DNA from: Cladorrhinum sp. PSN259
Taxonomy: Eukaryota > Ascomycota > Sordariomycetes > Sordariales > Podosporaceae
DNA: 64,000 bases
NCBI GenBank assembly: GCA_033725935.1
Contig: MU867097.1
Coordinates: 248,001-312,000 of the forward strand
Direction of reading: 5' to 3'
Positions within the stretch are counted from its first letter, which is position 1, and every line of letters begins with the position of its first letter. Below are positions 10,220-22,152 of this stretch, piece after piece. The notes beneath the pieces were generated by a model. The model worked only from the letters and a program-made list of their open reading frames with translations, did no database searches and was not told the DNA's origin. The translations under genes and the position numbers were made by a program.

Positions 10220-12220
10220 ATGGCCGACGACGACCAAGACCAAGGATCAGCTGATGCCCCTCCCCCGCACCAGAATAGCATTCTCGCGAAGCCGTCAGAT
10301 CTATACAAGGAACAAAAGGAAAAGCTCAAGAGCAAATCCAATCCCCCCGGAGGTTTCGACGAGACCCCGCTCCCAGATGCCCCTCCAGGATATACAGTCA
10401 AGATCAGATTCATTCGGGCATTCGATCTCCCAATTGCAGACCTGCACCTCAATTCCTCAGATCCGTTCGTCCATGCTACTCTAACAGCAGCTGTCCCCAG
10501 ACGGCACAAAGAAGATCCTCCTCTTACGCATCGGACAAAGACAATTCGAAAGACAACCGAGCCTGAATGGAACGAGGATTGGGTCGTCGCCAATGTCCCT
10601 GCCTCTGGATTCGCGCTTAAGTGCCGTCTCTACGACGAGGATTGGCCCGATCACGACGACAGACTTGGAAATGTCACCATCAAGATCCCTTCCCTGGACG
10701 AGAACTGGGAAGGCTTTGGTCCGGAGGGCAGGATATTCGCGGTCAAGAAGCGTTCAGGCAGCAAGCGTGCCTATTTAGTCAAGGGCATTTCGGCCGTATT
10801 TTGCAAAAACGTCGCTTTAACCCCCCGTCTACAGATCGGTATTGAAGTCCTGGGAAAATCCGACCCTCCACATGCACAAATGTACACTGTTGGGCCCACA
10901 AGATGGATAAAACATTATAGTCCCATGATAGGGCGGTTGACCGGTGTCAAAGTCAACAAGGACGAAAGCAACGATGCTTCTTCGGTCCAGTCCGACGACG
11001 GCAAATCCAAAAAGTTTGACTTTCAAGCAAACCAGGTCCAACTCTCCGGGCCGGTTCCTCCAGAACTATACCATCGATATGTCGAGTTCCGTCCACTGAT
11101 AGGCAAGATGTTTTCCTCCAAAGGCGTCCGGGGGACTATCTTGAACTCGGTCCTGCACAAACAACACCGTAGGATATACAATTACGATTCCCAAACGGAA
11201 TTCGGTACCTTTGAAGCCTGCTCAGAAGAAGCATCCCTCCAGTTCCTTCGCATGGCTCACTTTGACGAAGGCGGTCGAATATTCACCTACGTAATCACGC
11301 TGGACGGACTCATGCGGTTCACCGAAACAGGAAAAGAGTTCGGTATCGACCTTCTCTCAAAACACAGCATGCACAGCGACGTAGCGACCTACATCGCTTG
11401 CTCAGGAGAATTCTTCATACGTCGTAAAGCTCATAAACACCCCCACCATCTTCCGCACAGCCACTCCTCTTCCTCCTCAAAAACAACAACACACCCACCT
11501 GCATCCCCTCTACCAGACGGCCCTCCTAATTCCCCACCACCTAAAGACCCAAAACTGTACCAACTAATCATCGACAACGACTCCGGCACTTATCGCCCGG
11601 ACAAGTCAATCTTACCCCTTTTGCAAAAATTTCTAGAAAAACAGTTCCCAGGGCTGGAAGTAAAAGCCATGCACTGCGAGGATGAGGAATTGACAAAGAT
11701 GAAGAAGGATCAATTGGAAGTCAAGAAGAAGGAAGGAGGGGCCAGAGTGAAGATGGTGCTCAACAGAAGTCCGACGGGAAGTAGTTTTAGCAGCGACGAT
11801 GAGAGCAGATTGGGCGATTTGGAGGCTGATGAGGACGGGGTTGGGGTGAAGAGTAAGAAGGAACGGGCGTTTGATCTTGTGCAGAATCCTGGGGGGTGGA
11901 GGGAGTATTTCGAGGGGTTTGTGCCTGGAGATAAAAAGGGGAAGGGCAAGAAGAGTGATGTGGCTGGTGGGGATGGCGGAGCAGCGGGTGGCTCAGGAAA
12001 GGGAAAGGAGAATGAGAAGGTTGACGGTGAGGTTACAGGTGGCGATGGCGTAGTGGAAGAAAACGAGAAAGTTGGAAAGCGGAAACGGGATGAGGACGGC
12101 GAGAAGGCGGGTGATGGTGATGGGGAAGGAAGCGAGAAGAAGGTGAAAGTTGAAGGTGGCGAGGAGGATGGAGAGATCAATGGTAATGCTGTGAGGGATG
12201 AGAGTGGTGGAAAGGCTTGA
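10220..12220 (+). CDS. C2-domain protein with acidic-basic C-terminal tail
   Basis: Single-exon 666-aa protein. Residues about 55-165 fit a C2 domain: YTVKIRFIRAFDLP, SSDPFVHATL, a TKTIRKTTEPEWNEDWV stretch and LYDEDWPDHDDRLGNV. The Asp residues in SSDPF and YDEDWPDHDD are where C2 domains bind Ca2+ and phospholipid, so Ca2+-dependent membrane binding is plausible. A long conserved-looking middle region follows (RFTETGKEFGIDLLSKHSMH and similar), then a His/Ser/Pro-rich linker at about 405-435. The last 150 residues are Lys/Glu/Gly-rich with KGKGKK and KRKRDEDG and may hold a nuclear signal. It resembles widespread fungal C2 proteins of unknown role. I see no transmembrane segment. The start is the first in-frame ATG after a pyrimidine-rich leader. 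Confidence 0.85.
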   Translation: MADDDQDQGSADAPPPHQNSILAKPSDLYKEQKEKLKSKSNPPGGFDETPLPDAPPGYTVKIRFIRAFDLPIADLHLNSSDPFVHATLTAAVPRRHKEDPPLTHRTKTIRKTTEPEWNEDWVVANVPASGFALKCRLYDEDWPDHDDRLGNVTIKIPSLDENWEGFGPEGRIFAVKKRSGSKRAYLVKGISAVFCKNVALTPRLQIGIEVLGKSDPPHAQMYTVGPTRWIKHYSPMIGRLTGVKVNKDESNDASSVQSDDGKSKKFDFQANQVQLSGPVPPELYHRYVEFRPLIGKMFSSKGVRGTILNSVLHKQHRRIYNYDSQTEFGTFEACSEEASLQFLRMAHFDEGGRIFTYVITLDGLMRFTETGKEFGIDLLSKHSMHSDVATYIACSGEFFIRRKAHKHPHHLPHSHSSSSSKTTTHPPASPLPDGPPNSPPPKDPKLYQLIIDNDSGTYRPDKSILPLLQKFLEKQFPGLEVKAMHCEDEELTKMKKDQLEVKKKEGGARVKMVLNRSPTGSSFSSDDESRLGDLEADEDGVGVKSKKERAFDLVQNPGGWREYFEGFVPGDKKGKGKKSDVAGGDGGAAGGSGKGKENEKVDGEVTGGDGVVEENEKVGKRKRDEDGEKAGDGDGEGSEKKVKVEGGEEDGEINGNAVRDESGGKA

Positions 12221-12853
12221 ATGTTGTTTAATGGGGTGGTCTTCCGTGACTTGTCACATTTTTCTTCCTTTGTCTTGTGAGAGCTTTTGGTATTGGGTTA
12301 CTTGGGATACGTTGGCCACAATGTGTTGGGTTTTGTTATAGTTGTTCATGAGCGATACCTTCTTTTTTCTCTCCCCTTAAACATTTTAGTTTTTGAAGTA
12401 CTTTATCTTTGGAATTTTTTGCCCGTGTTTTTTTTCTTTCATAGTTTACCTTTGATCGAATTTTCTTTTTAAAAAGAAAGAAGAAAAAAAACTGCGCATC
12501 ATGAACTTTGGGATTTTTTGCAACTCGCTAATTCTTGGCTCTGGTGATATTATGAAAATAAAAGTATCATTAGTGTGTAGAGGAGGGTTTGAGGGAAAGC
12601 GAAGAGAAAGTTAAAAAGGTTGAGAGCAGTAAATAAAGAGAAGAAGCATGGAGAAGAGACTGACGGTAATGTTTTGGGTCATGCATTGGTGGTAGGTATG
12701 TATGTAGGTAGGTAGGTAGGTAGTAGATATTTTAAGTGCAGATGTCTGTCTTTCTGTCTGTCTGTCTGGGTGTGTGTGTGTGTGTATAAGTGAAGAGGGG
12801 GGGCTGTTATTGATGATGAACTTGTGAACCCCCTCCTCTTCTCTCCTCTTTGC

Positions 12854-12885
<32 letters not shown>

Positions 12886-13772
12886 TTCCCCTCTCATTTT
12901 TTGTTCTTGTTATTTTGTCCCTTTCATTGTTTTCTTGTTATTTTTTCCCCTATTATTTTCATATTAATAGTAGATTCCAAGCTTCTGCGTTTATATCGTT
13001 CTCGGGGCATTGATACTTCTCTTATCTGAGGCTCAGGGAGAAAAAAAAAAAAAAAAAAGGGATGTATATATTGGGGCGGCCGTCGTTCTCATGTGGGGGG
13101 GATCTTTAGTTATCATATTTTGCAATTTAGTACCTGAGTATGATAAACTAGCTTTTTTAAAGTCTCTGCCAGTATTTGATATGGCATTTTGTAACACTGT
13201 ACCCTATCTGTTTTCGTTTCTTTTGTTTTCTTGAAATAGATACAATTTGCCAATAAAAATGGCCCGACGATTGAGAACAATTGACCGAAATACAGATTAA
13301 TACTAAAATACCACTGAACGAGAAGAAGGTGATTTTGCTCTGGAAAACTCACAGATTGTGTGTATCCGTGACCTTTTGTCGTACTCTAAAAAGAAGGGTA
13401 TGCATACATGCCTGGGCAACAACTGGCAATTGTTTTTTGTTGCTCGACACTTTTGGTAGTTGTTAAACGCGAATAATGATAAAACCAAAAAAAAAAAAAA
13501 AAAAAGTGTTCAATCATGAGTTAAAGATAGGTAGGTATGTAGTAATCTAGCGAAAAGGAGAAAGACGCCATTTAACTTGAGCCTCCTTTTTGTTGTTTTT
13601 CTCCCAGCAAAAGAATTATTTATTTATTACAACCAAAACTTTATTTCAGAACAGTAATAAAACAAAGAAAAGAAACAGAATAAAAAGAATGGTGAATTTA
13701 TTAAGTTGTTTTGAGACGACCAACGCACGGAACAAAATGTATTTAGAGAAAAAGAAAAAAGGTAATGTTGAG
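12221..13772. other. Repeat-rich intergenic region
   Basis: About 1.5 kb without a supported gene. It holds a GTAG-type repeat (about 12692-12724), a TGTC repeat (about 12743-12768) running into a TG repeat (to about 12786), a run of 27 T (12854-12880), 18 A (13041-13058) and about 19 A (13487-13505). It contains the 3' UTR of the C2-domain gene; the rest looks non-coding. Confidence 0.6.
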
Positions 13773-13862
13773 TCCCCTCGACCGGAATCGAGCCGGTGAC
13801 CTTTCGGTATCATATAAATATCCTTTACAGCCGAACGTGATAGCCAACTACACCACAAGGGG
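13773..13862 (-). tRNA. tRNA-Tyr(GUA): tRNA-Tyr (anticodon GUA), intron-containing
   Basis: On the minus strand the acceptor arms CCCCTTG and CGAGGGG pair, leaving discriminator A. The anticodon stem is TTCGG/CCGAA with loop CTGTAA..A, so the anticodon is GTA. The T stem is ACCGG/CCGGT. A 16-nt intron (13824-13809, starting AGGATATT) sits one base 3' of the anticodon, the standard place, and its TAT could pair with the anticodon. C1:G72 and A73 are the identity elements of eukaryotic tRNA-Tyr, and eukaryotic tRNA-Tyr genes characteristically carry an intron. The T loop reads CTCGATT, with C at position 54 in place of the usual U. The mature tRNA would be 74 nt before CCA addition. Confidence 0.93.
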
Positions 13863-14294
13863 ATTTCTTTTGTGATTGTTGTTGGTCTTTGCATTGTTCG
13901 GTGCTCATGAATGGGAATGTTGCATGCAGGTGATTGGTGATGAAGAATGTTGCCGAATGCGGTGTAAGATGTGTTGTTGCTTGGGTGGGTGGTGGTTGGC
14001 TGAACCAACGCATGCCAAGCGGCCAATGAAAGAGGTTGAAAAAAGGGATCCGAGTAAAGTGCATATGCACCGTGCGTGTGAGGGAGGAAGGAACGAAGGA
14101 AGGAACGAAGGAACGAAGGAAGGAAGGGAAAGGTTGAAAAGAGCCAGCTGTGCATGCACGAGAATAGTGAAGGCATTGCAAGTGTAAAAGTCCAATCTTC
14201 ATCTTTCATTATTATGTTGCTTCGTTACCATGATGGTCGACATCTGAATGCTCATAAACACTTACTAAATCTTGCTTCAAACAGATGACCAGTT
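13863..14294. other. Spacer with GAAGGAAC-type repeat
   Basis: Lies upstream of the tRNA and downstream of the M20 peptidase. A degenerate GGAAGGAAC/GAAGGAAC tandem repeat covers about 14084-14129. Open frames across it are repeat artefacts. Confidence 0.6.
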
Positions 14295-15524
14295 TCACAA
14301 ATCCTTCATCACCGCCCTTGTAGCCTCCTTCTTGTTCCCCAGAGCATATTGAATCAACTTCTTATACCCCTCCACAGCCTCCTCCAGATCCTTGACCTTT
14401 AAGCCTTCATCGTCCCCATGCGCCACAAGAATACTCCCCGGTCCATAAAGGTAACTCTTGTGTCCTCCCTTCAAATGAGGCACATCAGTTCCATAGCTAG
14501 CCACCATGGTCTCAAATCCCAAATTATCCTTCCCATCATCCCTATCTCCACCCAACTCACAGACACATTCAACAGGTCCATACCCGCTCCTCCACTCACT
14601 CGACAAAGCCTCATCATCAACTTCGCTCAAAACCTTTTTGACCTTCTCTTCAACCTCCTTCGCTCCATCCTTTTGACTCCCACTCGCCACTCTGATCGCA
14701 AGTCTGGCGGAAGCATCCTTGGGTATGACATTGGCAGCCACACCGCCCTCAATCAACCCGATGTTAACCGTCGTGTTCCCATACCGCTCTGACGTTCCGA
14801 GATCCGTGTCAATAATCTTGTTCAGTGCCCTGACCAGAACCTCAGTCGCTGATTTCCCGAGATGTGGATAGCCCGAGTGGCCCGCCTTCCCCTTAGCTTT
14901 AATATGCCCGTGGGTAATGCCCTTATGCCCACAGGCCAACTTATTCTCTGTTGGCTCACCAAAGATTGCTGCCTCGAATTTATGATTTGCTTTGGAGGAA
15001 GAGAAGAAACGCATCCCGTCGCCTGAGACTTCCTCGCCTACTACGTAGAGAAGCACTACATCTTTGGGTTCGATCTCTGGTAGGAGAGAAAGCAAAGCGA
15101 TTATTTGGGCCGAGACGGATGCTTTGGCGTCTACTGAACCTCGACCGGAGATGAGGGAGGATGATGTGATTGGTGACTCGATTGAGTATGGGATAAATGG
15201 CGGGACAACGTCGATGTGGGAGGTTATGAGTAGTTTTGGGGAATATGAAGGGACAGAAGTGGCGTTTGGGTATGCAAGGACGTTGTACCGTTTTGGTGCT
15301 ACCTCTTGCAGTTCAACGTGAAAGTCGAGTTTGGTAAGGTATGTTTTGAGAAAGGTTGCGGCGTCGGTTTCTGAATTGCTTAGGGAGGGAATGCGGATGA
15401 GTTGTTCGTGGAGGGTGAGGAGTGAGTCTCTGTAGGATGGGGCATCCTCGTGGCTGAGAGGGGATGAGAGCGTTGGTGAGAGGAGTAAGCTGCACAGCAG
15501 CAGGAGGTTTGAAGGGGACCTCAT
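14295..15524 (-). CDS. Secreted M20-family metallopeptidase
   Basis: Zn-dependent exopeptidase or amidohydrolase of the ArgE/DapE/CPG2 (M20) family; 409 aa, one exon. Residues 1-20 form a signal peptide (LLLLCSLLLSPTLSS). Metal and catalytic motifs: SHIDVVP with His103 and Asp105, GRGSVDAK with the bridging Asp132, GEE at 163-165 (base and Zn ligand), GEPTEN with Glu190, and a late His in LVAHGDDEGL. The dimerisation lid is suggested by KGKAGHSGYPHLGKSA. The signal peptide places it in the vacuole or outside the cell, so peptide nutrition is likelier than arginine synthesis. It lies in tandem with MRI1 on the same strand, 177 bp apart. The substrate cannot be read from the sequence. Confidence 0.9.
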   Translation of the reverse strand: MRSPSNLLLLCSLLLSPTLSSPLSHEDAPSYRDSLLTLHEQLIRIPSLSNSETDAATFLKTYLTKLDFHVELQEVAPKRYNVLAYPNATSVPSYSPKLLITSHIDVVPPFIPYSIESPITSSSLISGRGSVDAKASVSAQIIALLSLLPEIEPKDVVLLYVVGEEVSGDGMRFFSSSKANHKFEAAIFGEPTENKLACGHKGITHGHIKAKGKAGHSGYPHLGKSATEVLVRALNKIIDTDLGTSERYGNTTVNIGLIEGGVAANVIPKDASARLAIRVASGSQKDGAKEVEEKVKKVLSEVDDEALSSEWRSGYGPVECVCELGGDRDDGKDNLGFETMVASYGTDVPHLKGGHKSYLYGPGSILVAHGDDEGLKVKDLEEAVEGYKKLIQYALGNKKEATRAVMKDL

Positions 15525-15701
15525 TCTGACTTTTGAGGATTGTTGTTTTGGAGAAAGAAAAGATGAGAATGAGACGGTTCAAGCGCCAATGAGGTCATAT
15601 AGCGGTGGAGCAGCGCGATGAGTTGGGTCTTGGCATTGCCTTTTTGAATGTGGGGGATGCACAGGGGTATTTTTATTCATTATCATTTCTCAACTTCCAA
15701 C

Positions 15702-16946
15702 TCATGCTGACTTTCCAGCAACAACAGCCTCCCATCTTTCTGGGAGAATGTTGCTAAAGTCAAACTTTCCATCGACACCCTTCACTACCGTCCCCTTCTC
15801 GGTAACAATGGCATCGATCAGTTCGTGAGGCGTCACATCAAATCCTGGGTTCCAGACATTAATTCTCTGGTCGGCAATCGCCACGCGCGCCGTCTTGGAG
15901 GTGTCAACGGTGCCATCGGCGTTGACAATGGCGCCACTGATCTGAGTCAACTCCTCCTTCTTACGCTGCTCAATCTCAATGCCCTTGCCGGTCTCGGTGA
16001 AGAGATCGATGCTGGTGGTTGGAGCGGCAACGACAAACTTGACACCGTGATGTCTGGCCAGAACTGCGAGGGAGTAAGTGCCGATCTTGTTGGCAGTGTC
16101 GCCGTTACGGACAACACGATCAGCACCAACAATGACGGCGCCGATGTTCATGCTCTCGCGGTAGAGGTTGAAGAGGGCTGCGGCCATGCTATCGGTGATG
16201 AGAGTTGAAGGGATGCCCTCGAAGACGAGCTCAAAGGAGGTCAATCTGCTGCCCTGGTTATAAGGGCGAGTCTCGGTGCAGTAGGCATGTTGAAGGAGGC
16301 CCTCGGAGTGGAGAGTTCTGATGATGCCGAGAGCGGTGCCGTGGCCAGAGGTGGCGAGGGAACCGGTGTTGCAGTGGGTCAGGACTGAGATCTTGCGATC
16401 AGAGCTGGCATTGTATTGCTGTTGCAACCAGGCAGCACCGTGAGCACCGATAGAGGTGTTATTTTCCAAATCCTTGGCAAGGATTTCTTCGGCCTTCAAG
16501 ATGTAGGAGTTGAGGATGGCCTCCTTGGCTTCCGGGTGAGCGAGGCCCTCAATCTGAGCGGCTCTGGAGGCAACTTTGAGAAGGTTGATGGCGTTGGAAA
16601 GATCAACAGCTGTGGGTCTGCTCTCCTTGAGGTAGTCCAAACGGGATTCAATGTGGGCAATGACCTCCTCGGGGGTGGATGCAGCTGGAAAAGAAGAGTT
16701 AGATAAAAACCACCTTTATCAGTGCGAGTGTGACTTACTGCAGGCACCGTTATGCAGCTCAACGGCATGCGCAAGAGCGGCAACAATAGCAATAGCAGGG
16801 GCACCTCGCACTCTCATCGATCTGATGCAGTCAAATGCCTCCTCTGCAGTAGAAATCTCATCGTAGTGGTTCTCATGGGGGAGTCTGAGCTGATCGAGGA
16901 CTAACAATTTGCCCCGCGAATATTTGATAGCTTGGAGGGTCGCCAT
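15702..16946 (-). CDS. MRI1: Methylthioribose-1-phosphate isomerase
   Basis: Converts 5-methylthioribose-1-phosphate to 5-methylthioribulose-1-phosphate in the methionine salvage pathway. Two exons (minus): 16946-16739 and 16684-15702, giving 396 aa, near the family's usual length. The 54-nt intron has a GTAAGT donor and joins NGA-C to TASTPEEVI in frame. Family motifs: RVRGAPAIA near the N terminus, THCNTGSLATSGHGTALG with the catalytic Cys174, and GADRVVRNGDTANKIGTY with the catalytic Asp258. It belongs to the eIF2B-alpha-like fold family, but these active-site residues identify the isomerase and not an eIF2B subunit. It is divergent from TRS130. Confidence 0.96.
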
Positions 16947-17410
16947 TTTGTAAAGATGTTTTTCTAACTTTCAAATGAGAAAAAAAGTGAAATCTGAAAC
17001 CTTGTTCAGATTATGTACCCCTGAATATGAAAGCCAGCAAACAAGGAGAGACCTGCTTGTTTGTGAATCTTTTCCACTGAAAATGGAAAAATCTCTCTTA
17101 TAAGAAAGAGTTCGGCTGGCATCAGATGCCCCGCCACTGAGCAAATGATTCTGGTGGGGCAAATCTGCAATGATCAGAAAGGTCTTGGCAGGTCACCTCG
17201 CCGGAGGAAGGCGGTGAGAAATAATGGGCCATGGATGGTTGCATTGGCCATTTACAGCGGTTCAGGGAACTGCCTGCTTAACCAGTGCTTCCAGAAGCTC
17301 CAGCTTGTCACCGACCTAGATACCTTACCTTCTCCTACCTTGTTAATATTTCCCCTATTGTTTGCGCCGTTGAAGGTCATGTCATAGGGACCTGCTAGTA
17401 GCTGTTCAGG
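16947..17410. promoter_or_regulatory. Divergent promoter region MRI1 / TRS130
   Basis: A 464-bp gap separates the two divergent start codons, so both promoters lie here. No clear TATA box, no ORF of interest and no repeats. Confidence 0.5.
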
Positions 17411-20400
17411 ATGGAACAGCCGTTTTCTACTTCAAAAGTGTCAGGTTAGCTTATTTCCAAATTATTACTGCTGAATTCCCCCAAAACCTCCCATGTGCTA
17501 ATGTCCCATCCATGACTTGTGTAGTCGAGTACTTCGATCCCCACGATGTCTACAAGCTGCTTGCGCCCGGGTTGATTCCTCGACTTCCTCTTCGCGACCT
17601 CAATTGGCAGTCCCATGCTGGTCCATTACGATCAATTAGTGCCCTACATGTCGAGCTCGTTCCTTCAGGGGTAGATACCTCCGCCATATTCTCCCCCTTG
17701 CCCTCTCCGAACCCGAAAGGTGGCGCAACCTCGAACGATGCTGGAAACACAGCACCAAAAGACGATGGTTTTCAAACTGCCCCAATAGGAGGTGGCCGTC
17801 CAGGTTCAACCGATCAATCAGACACTACCCTCAGGGTACCAGGGGCAGCGACCAAGGAGCGACGACACCAAATCCCTGGTCTGCGACGGACACCTTACCT
17901 CAAGGTGTTGATGGTACGATGCGATGACAATGATACCTACAAGTCCACGACGAGAGCCGAGATTCGGGAATGGGTAAAAGCGAACACGCCGCCTTCGCAG
18001 GGAAAGACTGGCAGCCATGCCGAAAACCATGATGCCTTCGAATGGCTCATCATCCACGTTGTCCTTCCCAACACCGTTGCGGCCACTCAACCTCGAACTG
18101 GCACAAAGGTAGTAGACTCTTCGACTACTTCAAAACCCCGTTGGGGAGGCGGCTCCAGCACTCTGTTGGAGAAGATGCGAAATGACTTTAATGGTTCCAC
18201 CAAGGGTGCGGTCGATCGCGTCAGGCAAATAAGGATCGGAATCAACGATGTGCCGTACAACATGCTTCCCAGGGTCGTCCCGGCCGTTCCGACTGGATAT
18301 CACGAGACAGAACAAGAGAGCGAGGCCGCGTGGGCGGACTTGATCGGGAAGTTTAAAGAGCTCATCCTGTCGAGCTTCGATACTCGCGTTACTCAATATG
18401 AAGAGGATATCAAGGAGAGGGACGGCCAGAGGAGTTTGCCTGGCTGGAATTTCTGCACGTTTTTCATACTAAAAGAAGGCTTAGCGCGAGGGTTTGAGAG
18501 TGTCGGGCTTGTTGAGGATGCACTGGTTGGTTATGATGAGCTCAGCGTTGGTCTTGATGCCATCATAAAGGAGCAGGCAATTTCTGGGTCTGCTGAGGCT
18601 CATGGAGGTGCTTTGTTGGGATTTACTCCTGATTTGAAGGAGACAGCACAACAAGCCATAAGGGAAATCGTTGATGGAAATATGCAGTTCGATGAGGAGG
18701 AAGCTGTGGATTTACAGGCCGGTGAAAAGAAGAAACTGGACCAGTCCGATAGTATTCCTATCACTTCATCGAGAAAAGCATACCGTGAGTTAATTCTGGC
18801 CAATAACGTGTCACTTTTTGACTTTCGGTGCTACATTTTCTCTCGTCAGATCTCGCTTTTGCTTCGGTTGGGCAATGCGTGGTCTACTCGAGAAGAGCTT
18901 CTGGCCAAGCTGAAAGAACAGCAAGAGATGGTCCCAAGGGGTGTTGCACCAAGAGCTCCGGTCCCGAAGATCACTGAGGAGCCTGAGAACCTCTTGCGTT
19001 TAGCTGAAATCTGCAAGAGAACACTCGAGTTCGTGCCTGCAATCTCAACAGTCATGAGGGACGATATCATCGCTGCCATCATGTCTGCCAAAAAGAACGG
19101 AGAGGGTGGAGATGAGACACAGGCCACTCTCAGTCCGCTACAGACCGAGATCGTGGATAACATGGTTTCCTCTTTTGCATTTTCTGTTGCTCAGCAGATT
19201 CTTGCTCAGACTTCGACCAAGGCGCTGCCGATACCTCCATCGACACTTGATGAGGCACCTGAGTCCAAGGCTTCCATACCATCACCAACGAGCATGATGC
19301 ATCCGAGAAGGACCTCATCCATTGCTGGACATCGACCACCACCCAGTCCAGGATTCCCATCGGGTAGAATGGATGATCCTGCTTTTTCTGCCCCATACCT
19401 GAAGTCCGGTCTCGAGGACCTGGCTGCTAGGAGAGCCGAGTTGTACGCACTGTCTCGAAATATTCTCGAGGAATGCGGAAAGAAACGAGGTTGGTCTGAC
19501 GGATGGGCTTCTGTCCCCACTGTTGGGGAGTCTGGTATCAACGAGTTGGAGGATATTAGCCTGGATGATAAGCCTGAGGATTCAGAGCCCAAGGCTGTCG
19601 CCAGGCTACACAGCTCCATTGCTGGTGTCAGGACTACTCTCCTTCGTACAGCCCTTGACAACAAGGATGATTTCTATCGACTTTATGAAACCCTTACTGA
19701 CAAGGCGCTTCGACATTATACTGTTGCGAACCATTTTCACTCGGTTCAGGCCAGCATGGCGGATCTTGCGGTTCTCAAGTATCATCTTGAGGACTACAGC
19801 GAGGCTGCCAGCTACTTTTATCGGATTATTCCCGTCTTTGGTGAGAGCGGTTGGAGTCTTCTTGAGCTGTCCATGCTGGTCATGTACGCAAGATGTCTCA
19901 AACAGTTGAGGAAGTTGGATGACTATGTGAACCAAGCACTCCGTCAGTTGCTCTGCAAGGCCGCTGCGGCAGAGAAGGCCAGACTTGAGCAGAAGTCACG
20001 GTTCAGGATTGGATTCACATCGGCTGCTGAATATCCTGAAGCTGCAGCTATCTCCGGATTCCTTGCGGACTTGTTGAGTGTTTCGGCCACTCTTGAGAAA
20101 GACATTAGGATTCCATTGATTAGTTTCTTTTGCAATATGGGTCTTGATGGTCCTCCGTTCTACGACGAAGGTCAAGATAGCTTTTCCTTGTTCTTGGACA
20201 TGCACAGTTTATTAGTCGATGAGTTCGAGGCAGACTCTGTCAGTCTCCGCATCACCAGTCCAGCGTTTGGTGGGAATAGGGAAATCTGGCTTCAAAATGA
20301 GAAGCCAGTTACCATCTACCCTGGACCCAACAAGGTGCGAGTGCAAAGTACGGTCATGATGGGGGGCAACTTTGAAGTTGATCAGATTCGCCTGTGCAGC

Positions 20401-22152
20401 AAGAGGGTATTGCTTCATTACGAGCGGGATATCTCTGACAAGTCATCTTCTTCTGGGTTGAGAAATGCGGCTCTCACTCTTTATCAGCGGGCTAGCTGTC
20501 TTGATGTTGTTGTTGTGGGGTCAAAGGATCTTCAGCTTGATCAGAAGAAGCTGCTTGACTTGGAATTGTGGACCGGTTGGAACAATATCAAGACTTGTGA
20601 GGTCAAGATCAAATCTGCTACCGGTGGCCTACGGCTCATCATGAACGAGGCTGAGGTTATTGGAGCAAACCAGCCCACAACGCACGAGGGAGGATCGTTC
20701 AATTTTGGTGCCATTGATGCAAACAGCACACTCAAAATCAGATTTCCGTTTACCGTTGAACAGGATCTACTTGATGTTGCTGTTAGGGCTGAGGTTGTTT
20801 ACTCAACCGACAGAGGCAGCTTTACGTTCTCGAGGACGTCAACAGTTCCTATTTCCTTGGCATTGGAGGTGAACGTCCAAGACATCTTTAAGCATGAGGC
20901 ACTTTTCTCGAGGTTTGCCGTTTCAACAGCTAGCCACAGCCCCTTGAGGTTATTCAAAAGCGAGCTTCTCTCCTCTGAGTTATTCGAATCACACTTTGGT
21001 GAACCGTCAAGCCACCCAGTCTTGATCTTCCCGAATCAACCAACAAGTCTACTTTACAAAATCACCAGGAAATCTGGAGTTAAGATTGGTCCAAAAACGA
21101 AAAAGATTCTTCATCTAAAACTCTACTACAGCGTCCTGCAAGAAGAGATTGAGCACCTGTTAAAACAAGCCCTCTCCAAAGCATTAGAGGACTCTCCACT
21201 TTGGGAGTTCTCCAAAGCAGCCACTTCAAAACTGCTTCACGTGGTCCGAAACAGTCTATCTCCGCACGACCTAGAGAAAGCCGGTTTACTAGGGGAACTC
21301 TCAACCTCGTTCCTGCTCGACACAAATTGGGAACTCCAATTCCCCGGTCTAGCACCCCTTGCCAGTTCCACCACTTCCTCTACCGATATCTCATCTGTCA
21401 ACTTGGCGAACTTGATCACCTCATGGATTAAATCCCACCCAATCCTTCACTTACCTCACCCTGACCCCTCAGAACCAAACACGATTTTGATTCCGGTCGA
21501 TATCCCGCCTGTGGCTATCGTTCACACGGCGGATATCGTACTTGAACACCCACTGACCACCGTCCCGGGAACTGATGCAGAGTCAGACTGTCCAACGGTA
21601 TGCGTCAACCAGCTCATACCGGCTACTCTACACTTGAAATGGACAAGAATCTGGGACACGTCCGACACGCCCTCTCTCGACAGCGATCTCGAATTCGGGT
21701 ATGAAATTACTGCACCGCAGGATACTTGGTTACTTGGTGGGCGAAGAAAGGGACATTTCGTCATACCGGCCGTTGGTAGTGACGAAGAAGAGGAGTTGTG
21801 TTCGAAAAAGGGAGAAACGGAAGCGGAGATTGGGATGGTGATGATTCCGCTCAGGGAGGGGTACTTGACCTTACCGAGCGTTGAGGTTCGGGAGGTTCAG
21901 AGTGGTGGTGGGGAGAATGGGGAGAGAAGCAGTGTGGTGGGTGGTGTTTTGAGTGGTGGGATTCACTGCGAGACTGATGTTAAGAATCTGGGCGAGACGG
22001 TTTGTGTGGTTGGGGATAGGGGGAAGGTCACGTTGAGTTTGGATGCGAGTGGTCCTGGGGGCGGACCGTTGGTTTTGGAGTGTGAGAGGGTTGGTGGTGG
22101 TGGTGGTGGTGGATGGGATGGGGAGGATGGCGGGGCGAGGGTTGTTGTGTGA
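17411..22152 (+). CDS. TRS130: TRAPPII complex subunit Trs130 (TRAPPC10)
   Basis: Subunit of TRAPPII, the exchange-factor complex acting on Rab GTPases at the late Golgi and in endosomal traffic. Two exons: 17411-17444 and 17525-22152, about 1553 aa. The long ORF alone would start at 17512 within intron sequence. The spliced start gives MEQPFSTSKVSVEYFDPHDV, as in related fungal proteins; the 80-nt intron has a GTTAGC donor, a GTGCTAATG branch site and a TAG acceptor. The N-terminal half has the conserved RRHQIPGLRRTPYLKVLMVR and EWLIIHVVLP stretches and an alpha-solenoid-like core (YSEAASYFYRIIPVFGESGW). The C-terminal half is beta-rich with immunoglobulin-like segments and ends in a Gly run. 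About 4.6 kb of uninterrupted ORF supports the model. Confidence 0.92.

Noticed and set aside
13646..14209. Minus-strand 187-aa ORF
   Set aside because: It runs through the tRNA-Tyr gene and the GAAGGAAC repeat; its Phe/Leu/Ser-rich content reflects the repeat.
17512..17524. TRS130 start at ATG 17512
   Set aside because: This ATG lies in the intron; exon 17411-17444 gives the family's usual N terminus.
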